Below, in pieces: positions 1 to 5,235 of a stretch of DNA of 7,847 nucleotides. The translations under genes were made by a program, and so were the position numbers. The notes under the pieces are model-generated. The model saw only the letters and a program-made list of their open reading frames with translations, ran no database searches and was not told where the DNA came from. The stretch comes from an uncultured Clostridia bacterium. Lineage in GTDB: Bacteria; Bacillota; Clostridia; Oscillospirales; CAG-272. The stretch's first letter is position 1; each line of letters opens with the position of its first letter. Where the stretch lies: NCBI GenBank assembly GCA_946618395.1, contig CAMOLD010000058.1, positions 1-7,847 on the forward strand. The letters are read 5' to 3'.

Positions 1-213
1 CTGGAAACCGTCTTCATTGTTTCGGGCGTCAAGCTGGAACTGGGCAAAGCGCCCGAGGGCGCGCACACCGAGGGGGCATTCCCCATCGGCGTTCTGGTGG
101 AAAAAGCCGACGGTTGCAAATGCGACCGTTGCTGGACCTTCTCGGTCGAGGGCAAACACACCGAGGACGGCGGCTTCCTTTGCGAGCGCTGCCGCAAACT
201 GCTGGGAGAATAA
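1..213 (+). CDS. ileS: Isoleucyl-tRNA synthetase, C-terminal end (partial, 5' end outside window)
   Basis: The window opens inside this gene, in frame 1, and 70 codons remain before a TAA stop. The visible part is the C-terminal zinc-binding region of isoleucyl-tRNA synthetase, the cytoplasmic enzyme that charges tRNA-Ile with isoleucine. The diagnostic pattern is C-x2-C-W followed about 16 residues later by C-E-R-C (window residues C41, C44, C61 and C64), which matches the four-cysteine zinc site at the end of bacterial IleRS. The preceding stretch (residues 5-36, IVSGVKLELGKAPEGA and on) fits the linker before the zinc site. A further cysteine at C39 gives a C-K-C-D-R-C cluster. The downstream neighbour lspA is a classic partner of ileS in Bacillota. 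The call rests on the zinc motif plus context, because the catalytic core (HIGH and KMSKS) lies outside the window. Confidence 0.9.
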   Translation: METVFIVSGVKLELGKAPEGAHTEGAFPIGVLVEKADGCKCDRCWTFSVEGKHTEDGGFLCERCRKLLGE

Positions 214-247
214 TTTTCAACTTTGATTTTACAGAAAGGAGGAGCTT

Positions 248-787
248 ATGGCAACCATTCTCATTTTGATCGCCATCATTTTGGGCATTGTCGGGCTGGA
301 TCAGCTCACCAAATGGATCGTTGTGCAACATCTGCCGCTTTACTCCTCCTTTGAGTGGATCCGCAAGGTGCTTCATTTTACCTATGTTCGCAACGAGGGC
401 GCCGCATTCGGCATTCTGCAAAACCAACGCTGGGTGTTTTTGGTGTTCTCCACCATTGCCATCGTCGGTTTGAGCGTTTATCTGTTCCGCTTTTGCAAAC
501 AGGGGTGGCTTTATAAAATCGCGTTCGCCTTTCTCATCGGCGGCGGAATCGGGAACATGATTGACCGCATTGCTTTCGGCTATGTGGTGGATTTTATCGA
601 GCTTCCGTTTCTGGTGTTGCCGGTGCTGGGCGAATTCCCGGTGTTCAATGTTGCCGATTCGTTTGTCACCGTTGGTGTGGTGATGCTTGCCGTTGCGCTG
701 ATCCGCGATGTCATCCGCGAGGAGAAAGAGAAAAAGCGGCAGGCGCAGGAAGCGCCAAAAGAGGAAAGCGGGGAAGACCATGAGTGA
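248..787 (+). CDS. lspA: Lipoprotein signal peptidase (signal peptidase II)
   Basis: This 179-residue polytopic membrane aspartic protease cleaves the signal peptide of prolipoproteins after lipid has been added to the lipobox cysteine. Family motifs are present in order: DQLTK (18-22), N-E-G-A-A-F-G (49-55), GGGIGNMIDR (98-107), VVDFI with Asp115, and FNVADS with Asp137. Asp115 and Asp137 align with the catalytic aspartate pair of the family (Asp124 and Asp143 in E. coli). Four hydrophobic segments are visible near residues 3-26, 62-82, 88-106 and 135-157. A charged tail (158-179, rich in E and K) would be cytoplasmic. The ATG is preceded by AAAGGAGG at 235-242 with a 5-base spacer. The gene starts 34 bases after ileS and its end overlaps the next gene by 8 bases, so it is translated as part of the ileS operon. 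Length and motifs are ordinary for the family. Confidence 0.97.
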   Translation: MATILILIAIILGIVGLDQLTKWIVVQHLPLYSSFEWIRKVLHFTYVRNEGAAFGILQNQRWVFLVFSTIAIVGLSVYLFRFCKQGWLYKIAFAFLIGGGIGNMIDRIAFGYVVDFIELPFLVLPVLGEFPVFNVADSFVTVGVVMLAVALIRDVIREEKEKKRQAQEAPKEESGEDHE

Positions 788-1766
788 GCGCAAAGAAGTC
801 ACCCTCTCCGCAAATGCGGCTGGGGAGCGGCTGGATAAACTGCTTGCCGATCTTTCCGGGCTGACGCGCTCCGCCGCCGTCCGGCTGATTGAGGAGGGCC
901 TGGTCACGCTGAACGGCAAACCGGCGGGCAAAAATACCCGACCCGCGGGCGGCGAAACACTTGCCTGGATATTGCCGGACGCCGCGCCCGACGCCGCACA
1001 GGCAGAGGAAATTCCTTTGGACGTGGTCTATGAGGACGAGGATGTCATTGTGGTCAACAAACCGGTGGGAATGGTGGTGCATCCTGCCGCCGGCAACCGC
1101 GAGGGAACGCTGGTCAATGCTCTGCTTTGGCATTGCGGCGCCTCTCTTTCGGGCATTGGCGGCGTCATTCGCCCCGGAATTGTCCACCGCATTGATAAGG
1201 ACACCAGCGGACTGCTGGTTGCGGCAAAAAATGACGCGGCGCACCTTTCGCTCGCCGCGCAAATCAAAAAGCACAAGGTCTCGCGCGTATATCTCGCTGT
1301 CGCACTGGGCAACTTCCGCGAGGAGGAGGGAACGGTTGACGCACCAATCGGGCGCCACCCGGTAGACCGCAAACGCATGGCGGTCATTCAGAATGCCTCG
1401 GTCAAATCGCGCGCGGCGGTCACCCACTGGCGCGTGATGGCAAGAGCCGAATGCGAGGGCAAACGCTTTACGCTGGTTCGTTGCGCGCTGGAAACCGGGC
1501 GCACGCATCAAATCCGCGTGCATCTTTCCTCCATCGGGCATCCGCTGTTGGGCGACGCCGTTTACGGCGGAGCCGGCACGGCGTTTGAGGCAAAGCACCG
1601 CGCGCTGATTGCCGGGCAATGCCTGCACGCCGGAAAGCTGACCTTTGCGCATCCGCGCACCGGTGAGGAGATGGAATTTTTTGCTCCCCCTCCGGCCGAA
1701 CTGCAAAAATTGATTGCCGTTATCTTCGGCGATGAGACCGCCGAAGCGGTGGAATATCTTTTGTAA
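780..1766 (+). CDS. rluD: RluA/RluD-family 23S rRNA pseudouridine synthase
   Basis: This 328-residue enzyme isomerises uridine to pseudouridine in RNA, probably in 23S rRNA. An N-terminal S4 RNA-binding domain (about 12-65, with ERLDKLLADL and the LIEEGLVTLNGKP segment) is followed by the RluA-type catalytic domain. The signature HRIDKDTSGLL at 136-146 carries the catalytic Asp139, the same number as in E. coli RluD. The conserved RTHQIRVHLSSIGHPLLGD (241-259) is also intact. The frame is open further upstream inside lspA, but the ATG at 780 is preferred: it gives a normal family N-terminus, it lies behind GAGGAAAG at 761-768, and ATGAGTGA couples it to the lspA stop. B. subtilis has a member of this family (YlyB) directly after lspA, which supports the placement. 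The exact target uridines cannot be told from sequence, so the symbol means RluD-type rather than proven specificity. Confidence 0.92.
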   Translation: MSERKEVTLSANAAGERLDKLLADLSGLTRSAAVRLIEEGLVTLNGKPAGKNTRPAGGETLAWILPDAAPDAAQAEEIPLDVVYEDEDVIVVNKPVGMVVHPAAGNREGTLVNALLWHCGASLSGIGGVIRPGIVHRIDKDTSGLLVAAKNDAAHLSLAAQIKKHKVSRVYLAVALGNFREEEGTVDAPIGRHPVDRKRMAVIQNASVKSRAAVTHWRVMARAECEGKRFTLVRCALETGRTHQIRVHLSSIGHPLLGDAVYGGAGTAFEAKHRALIAGQCLHAGKLTFAHPRTGEEMEFFAPPPAELQKLIAVIFGDETAEAVEYLL

Positions 1767-1779
1767 GAAGAAAAAAACA

Positions 1780-1828
1780 AAAAAAGAGCCGATTTTGCAA
1801 CCCGTATGTGCAAAATCGGCTCTTTTTT
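1780..1828. terminator. Bidirectional intrinsic terminator between convergent genes
   Basis: A perfect 20-bp inverted repeat (arms 1780-1799 and 1809-1828) surrounds a 9-base loop. The core of each arm is GAGCCGATTTTGCA or its complement. The left arm begins in a run of A and the right arm ends in a run of T, so the same hairpin followed by a U tract forms on both strands. It lies 13 bases after the RluD-type gene stop and 20 bases beyond the stop of the minus-strand exonuclease gene, so it should end both transcripts. Confidence 0.93.
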
Positions 1829-1848
1829 GGTGGAAAATTCACCAAATC

Positions 1849-2646
1849 TTATTTCGTTTCGTTGGGTTTTCCGGTTGCCGCGGCGGTTGATTTTTGAGGG
1901 CGGGAATTCCCGCCTGTCGCCTGCGGCTTTTGGGCGGTTTGCGCTTGGGCATTGCCTGGTCTGCGGCGGCGTCTGCGCCGGTAGCGCTTTCGTTGCGGCC
2001 CGTTCTTTGTTGTTTGCTCTTGTTGTGCCTTGCCCGGTTGCTTTCCTGCCGGCGCTTCCTTCTTTTTCGGCTCGGGCGGCACCGAGGGAATCATGCAATC
2101 AGCAAACTGTTTTGCCAGTTTTTTGGGTTCCAGCCCCTTCTGCTCGCACACCGCGCGAAAGAGCATCATGGTCGCGTAGGCGTCGCCGTCGCTGCGGTGC
2201 TGGTTAGAGGGGATTTTTTTGCACCATGCCTCTACACAGCCCGAAAGCCCGTGCGCTTCCTTGTGGTCGGCAAACTTTTTGCAAAGCCGCTCCATATCCA
2301 GGCAAAGGAAGACCGGCGGTTTCAGATTGTATCGCTCGCAGGCGTGCCGCAAAGCGCCGGTATCGTTCTGCGGGGCAAACCCAACGGCAAGGTCGGCGCC
2401 GGTCAGCAGTTTTTTCAGCCGCTTATAGTAAGCTGGAAAGGTGGAGGCGCTTTTCACCGTGGAAAGCGAATAGGCAAGAATGTTTTTGCGCACGTAGTCG
2501 TTAAAGGCGCATTCGGGATTCATCAAAATATCGGTTTGCGGGTGCTTCAAGCGGAATTTTGCGTCGGTCAGAACGTATCCGAAGGAATAAATTGATCCCG
2601 GAACCTTTCCGTTGGCAAATTCCATATCAAAAAACAGAATTTTCAT
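1849..2646 (-). CDS. DEDDh-family 3'-5' exonuclease with basic low-complexity C-terminal tail
   Basis: The 265-residue product has an RNase T / DNA polymerase III epsilon-type exonuclease domain at about 2-182. Metal-binding motifs are visible in order: FFDMEF (Asp7, Glu9), the second acidic motif VGFAPQND with Asp95, and H150-RSDG-D155, the HxxxxD arrangement of the DEDDh group. Such enzymes remove nucleotides from DNA or RNA 3' ends in the cytoplasm; the substrate here is unknown. Residues 185-265 are low complexity and rich in K, R, Q, P and A, including RYRRRRRRR at 221-229, which could bind nucleic acid. The reading frame is open for 89 more codons upstream, but that part is compositionally unlike a protein and covers the promoter, and motif I sits right after this ATG. 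The ribosome site is weak: AGAAAGGG lies 18 bases upstream. The gene is transcribed alone, convergent with the RluD-type gene and divergent from the regulator. Confidence 0.85.
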   Translation of the reverse strand: MKILFFDMEFANGKVPGSIYSFGYVLTDAKFRLKHPQTDILMNPECAFNDYVRKNILAYSLSTVKSASTFPAYYKRLKKLLTGADLAVGFAPQNDTGALRHACERYNLKPPVFLCLDMERLCKKFADHKEAHGLSGCVEAWCKKIPSNQHRSDGDAYATMMLFRAVCEQKGLEPKKLAKQFADCMIPSVPPEPKKKEAPAGKQPGKAQQEQTTKNGPQRKRYRRRRRRRPGNAQAQTAQKPQATGGNSRPQKSTAAATGKPNETK

Positions 2647-2689
2647 ATTGCGGGGTGGCCATAGCCCTTTCTTTTTTTGTCCGAGGTCT

Positions 2690-2718
2690 ATTTTATCATA
2701 TCCGGGGGAATACTTCAA
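2690..2718 (-). promoter_or_regulatory. Promoter of the exonuclease gene (sigma-A type, extended -10)
   Basis: On the minus strand there is a -35 TTGAAG (2718-2713), a 17-base spacer and a -10 TAAAAT (2695-2690), preceded by TGA, which makes an extended -10 (TGnTAAAAT). Transcription would start near 2683, giving a leader of about 37 bases before the ATG at 2646. The position just upstream of the only gene on this strand supports the call. No binding data are possible from sequence alone. Confidence 0.7.
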
Positions 2719-2757
2719 GCCCTGTTTGATAAATTCCCAAAAAAGAATGAAATTCTC

Positions 2758-2786
2758 TTTACAAAAAGCAAAAAATGTGCTACAAT
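2758..2786 (+). promoter_or_regulatory. Promoter of the DeoR-family regulator gene (sigma-A type, extended -10)
   Basis: The -35 TTTACA (2758-2763), a 17-base spacer and the -10 TACAAT (2781-2786) match consensus at 5 of 6 bases each, and TGC directly before the -10 adds the extended -10 element. Transcription would start near 2793, about 40 bases before the ATG at 2832. The two divergent -35 boxes are about 39 bases apart, so one bound protein could affect both promoters. Confidence 0.78.
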
Positions 2787-2793
2787 AAATTGA

Positions 2794-2820
2794 GCAAAAA
2801 CGCGCAAAAAAATGCAAAAA
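2794..2820 (+). repeat. Three GCAAAAA direct repeats in 10-bp register in the regulator leader
   Basis: GCAAAAA occurs at 2794-2800, 2804-2810 and 2814-2820, exactly one helical turn apart. A fourth copy lies at 2768-2774, inside the promoter spacer. The three phased copies fill the leader between the predicted start of transcription and the ribosome site of the DeoR-family gene. They could be an operator for autoregulation or an intrinsically bent A-tract; the sequence alone cannot decide. The last copy runs into AAAAAGGA (2816-2823), the likely ribosome site. Confidence 0.55.
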
Positions 2821-2831
2821 GGAAAAAGAAT

Positions 2832-3584
2832 ATGTATAAATGCGAACGTGAGGACGAAATTTTAGCGCTTTTGAGCGAGACCGGCTATGCAACGGTGGAA
2901 TACCTTTCGGCAAAAATGAACATCAGCGCGTCCAGCATCCGCCGGGATTTGAAGAACTTGGAAGAGCGCGGGCTGGTCAAGCGCAGTTACGGTGGCGTCA
3001 AAATTGCCGAATCGGGCGGCAGGCGCATTCCGTTTGATTTGCGGAGCCATGAAAACAGCGCGCAAAAAAAGCAGATCGCCAAAGCCGCGCTTTCGCTGAT
3101 CGGCGAGGGGGACACGATTTTTTTGGACGGTTCCAGCAGCGCCTGCTTTGTTGCCGAGCTGTTGCCCTCCGTTGGCGGCGTGACCGTGATTACCAACGGG
3201 CTTTACGCGCTGGGCAGGCTTTCGGAATATGATGTCAAAGCCTATTCCACCGGCGGCATGAGCTCGCCCGAAAACCGCGGCGTTTTGGTTGGCGGCTACA
3301 CCCAGGACTTTTTGCGCCGGATGCGCGCCGACGTTGCCGTGATTTCGGTGCAGGCGGTGGCGGCGGACGGAAATCTTTACGATTGCTATGCCGAGGAGGT
3401 TGCCGTCCGCAACCTGATGCTGGCAGGAGCAAAGAAAAAAATTCTGCTTTGCGACAGCAGTAAGCTGGGCAAAACCTCAACCTTTTGGCAGGGAAACGCC
3501 AAGGATTTTGACTACGTGGTCAGCGATACCGATTTGCGCCGCTTTTTTGAGGAGCCGGAACCCGAAAAATATATTCTGGCATAG
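2832..3584 (+). CDS. DeoR-family transcriptional regulator
   Basis: This 250-residue protein has the two-part DeoR layout. A winged helix-turn-helix (about 3-56) carries the family hallmark SSIRRDLKNLEERGLVKR at 34-51 and then YGG. A sugar-phosphate-sensing domain related to ribose-5-phosphate isomerase (about 75-232) has DGSSSA at 99-104, TNG at 121-123, TGG at 140-142 and DSSK at 208-211. Family members are usually repressors of sugar-use genes released by a phosphorylated sugar. The glycine-rich stretch usually present before the EEA-type segment reads ISVQAVAADGNLYDCYAEE here, so the effector may be unusual. The ATG at 2832 has AAAAAGGA 8 bases upstream; an upstream extension of 19 codons covers the promoter and is rejected. 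The next gene is galT, 118 bases on, which makes galactose metabolism the likeliest target, though the effector is unknown. Confidence 0.92.
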   Translation: MYKCEREDEILALLSETGYATVEYLSAKMNISASSIRRDLKNLEERGLVKRSYGGVKIAESGGRRIPFDLRSHENSAQKKQIAKAALSLIGEGDTIFLDGSSSACFVAELLPSVGGVTVITNGLYALGRLSEYDVKAYSTGGMSSPENRGVLVGGYTQDFLRRMRADVAVISVQAVAADGNLYDCYAEEVAVRNLMLAGAKKKILLCDSSKLGKTSTFWQGNAKDFDYVVSDTDLRRFFEEPEPEKYILA

Positions 3585-3585
3585 C

Positions 3586-3640
3586 GCGAAAAAAGGCGAA
3601 AAAAACTTACCCCAAAAGCGCAAACGGCGCCTCTTTTCGC
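3586..3640. repeat. Imperfect inverted repeat abutting the galT -35 box
   Basis: GCGAAAAAAGGCG (3586-3598) and CGCCTCTTTTCGC (3628-3640) are reverse complements except for one position, separated by 29 bases. The left arm starts 1 base after the regulator stop and the right arm ends directly at the -35 of the galT promoter. It could be a two-half-site operator or a weak hairpin that limits read-through from the regulator gene. No T run follows it, so it is not a standard terminator. Confidence 0.45.
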
Positions 3641-3669
3641 TTGACAAGCTTTTTGGGAAATGCTATAAT
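3641..3669 (+). promoter_or_regulatory. Perfect-consensus promoter of galT
   Basis: TTGACA (3641-3646), a 17-base spacer and TATAAT (3664-3669) match the sigma-A consensus at all 12 positions, and TGC before the -10 makes an extended -10 as well. Transcription would start near 3676, about 27 bases before the galT ATG. It should drive galT and the large gene after it. A promoter this strong normally needs a repressor if its genes are not constitutive, which fits the DeoR-family gene next door. Confidence 0.9.
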
Positions 3670-3702
3670 GAAAAATAAATATCAGTATTGGAGCAAACAA
3701 AA

Positions 3703-5208
3703 ATGCAGGAAACAATGATTTGCAATACCATTCAAAACCTGGTTGGATACGCCGTCAAAAAAGGAATGGCGGAGGAGGCTGACCGCACCTATCTTACCAA
3801 TTTACTGCTTGCCGAGCTGGGGCTTTCGGATTTTGCGCCGGATGTTCCCGAGGCAGACCCTTTGCCGGAGCTGGAAACCATGCTGGCAACCCTTTGCGAC
3901 TACGCCGCAACAACCGGGCTGATTCCCGACAACACCACAACGCAGCGCGACCTGTTTGACACCAAGTTGATGGGCATTCTGACGCCTCGCCCCTCCCAGG
4001 TCCTCTCGGAGTTCCGCGCCCGTTACGCCATCTCTCCGCAAAAGGCGACCGACTATTTCTATGGCCTTGCCAAGGATTCCGACTACATCCGCACCTACCG
4101 CGTCAAAAAAGACCTCAAATGGGTTTATGAGGGCAAATACGGCGCGCTGGATATCACGGTCAACCTTTCCAAGCCGGAAAAAGACCCCAAAGCCATTGCC
4201 GCCGCCAAACTGCAAAAGGCGACCGGTTACCCCAAATGTCTGCTCTGCCGCCAAAACGAGGGCTACGCCGGGGGATTGACCCATCCGGCGCGGCAGAACA
4301 TCCGGCTCATTCCGCTCCAAATGAACGGCGAAGAATGGTTTTTGCAGTATTCGCCCTACGTTTATTATAACGAGCATTGCATTGCGCTTTCGGGCGCGCA
4401 CAGCCCCATGAAGATCGACCGGAGCAGTTTTGTCAAGCTTTTGGATTTTGTCACCGTCTTTCCGCATTATTTTCTCGGCTCCAATGCCGATCTTCCCATT
4501 GTTGGCGGCTCCATCCTTTCGCATGACCATATGCAGGGCGGGCGCTATACCTTTGCCATGGAGCGCGCCGGGGTGGAAATTCCGCTTTCCTTCCCGGGCT
4601 ATCCCGGTGTGCGCGCCGGAATTGTGCATTGGCCGCTCTCGGTCATCCGCCTGACGAGTGCCGACCGCAAAGCGCTGGTGGACCTTGCCGAAAAGATTTT
4701 GCTTGCGTGGAGAGGATATACCGACGCCGATGCAACAATTTTTGCCGAGACTGACGGCGAGCCGCACAATACCATCACACCCATTGCGCGCCGCCGCGGT
4801 GAGGATTACGAGCTGGACCTTGTCCTGCGCAACAACCTGACCACCCCCGAGCATCCCCTGGGGCTTTACCATCCGCACGCGGACAAGCACAACATCAAAA
4901 AAGAGAACATCGGTCTCATCGAGGTCATGGGGCTTGCCGTTCTGCCCGCCCGCCTTTCGCGCGAGATGGCGCTTTTGGGCGAGGCGCTGGTGGAAGGAAA
5001 GGATCTTGCAGGCGACGAAACGCTTGCCAAACACAGCGCATGGGTCAACCGCTTCCGCGGCAACTATCAATTCACAAAAGAGAACGTCACCGAAATTTTG
5101 CAAAAAGAAATCGGGCGCACCTTTGAAGCCGTGTTGGAGGACGCCGGCGTTTACCCCTGCACCAAAGCCGGGCGCGACGCATTTTTGCGCTTTGTAAAAA
5201 CCATCTGA
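3703..5208 (+). CDS. galT: UDP-glucose--hexose-1-phosphate uridylyltransferase, class II
   Basis: This 501-residue enzyme exchanges galactose-1-phosphate with UDP-glucose to give UDP-galactose and glucose-1-phosphate in the Leloir pathway. It belongs to the class II type found in Bacillota, about 500 residues and unrelated in length to the roughly 350-residue E. coli type. Motifs seen are YPKCLLCRQNEGYAG with Cys179 and Cys182, DLPIVGGSILSHDHMQGG (263-280) holding the His-x-His site at 274 and 276, HNTITPIARR from 355, YHPH (389-392), and KKENIGLIEVMGLAVLP after it. In the class II signature, as I recall it, the residue after the second His is aromatic; here it is Met277. The frame also opens from TTG at 3688, but the ATG at 3703 is chosen because GGAG at 3690-3693 sits 9 bases upstream. 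No galK or galE is visible. The next gene follows after 27 bases without a terminator. Confidence 0.95.
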   Translation: MQETMICNTIQNLVGYAVKKGMAEEADRTYLTNLLLAELGLSDFAPDVPEADPLPELETMLATLCDYAATTGLIPDNTTTQRDLFDTKLMGILTPRPSQVLSEFRARYAISPQKATDYFYGLAKDSDYIRTYRVKKDLKWVYEGKYGALDITVNLSKPEKDPKAIAAAKLQKATGYPKCLLCRQNEGYAGGLTHPARQNIRLIPLQMNGEEWFLQYSPYVYYNEHCIALSGAHSPMKIDRSSFVKLLDFVTVFPHYFLGSNADLPIVGGSILSHDHMQGGRYTFAMERAGVEIPLSFPGYPGVRAGIVHWPLSVIRLTSADRKALVDLAEKILLAWRGYTDADATIFAETDGEPHNTITPIARRRGEDYELDLVLRNNLTTPEHPLGLYHPHADKHNIKKENIGLIEVMGLAVLPARLSREMALLGEALVEGKDLAGDETLAKHSAWVNRFRGNYQFTKENVTEILQKEIGRTFEAVLEDAGVYPCTKAGRDAFLRFVKTI

Positions 5209-5235
5209 AAATTCAAATCCGAAAGGGAAACGACG

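Noticed and set aside
29..931. 300-codon minus-strand open frame across ileS, lspA and the RluD-type gene
   Set aside because: It crosses three clear + strand genes, has no family features, and is a frame shadow caused by codon bias.
711..1706. 331-codon minus-strand open frame antisense to the RluD-type gene
   Set aside because: The + strand frame carries an S4 domain and the HRIDKDTSG signature; the antisense frame has no motifs or promoter.
1894..2595. 233-codon + strand open frame antisense to the exonuclease gene
   Set aside because: The minus strand encodes intact DEDDh motifs. The + frame lies downstream of the terminator with no promoter or ribosome site.
2627..2662. 11-codon minus-strand frame (MATPQYENSVF) overlapping the exonuclease start, as a possible leader peptide
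   Set aside because: Its AGAAAGGG sits only 2 bases before its ATG, too close for normal initiation, and nothing in its content suggests an attenuator. It could still affect initiation, but there is no positive evidence.
2794..2820. CRISPR-like or phage repeat array
   Set aside because: The units are only 7-10 bases with no spacers of typical length and no cas genes nearby.
2647..2913. N-terminal extension of 89 codons on the exonuclease
   Set aside because: It covers both divergent promoters and the regulator start, has no plausible domain, and the exonuclease motif FFDMEF begins right after the internal ATG at 2646.
3586..3640. Rho-independent terminator of the DeoR-family gene
   Set aside because: The inverted repeat has a 29-base loop, a mismatch and no following T run; it is better described as a possible operator or weak hairpin.
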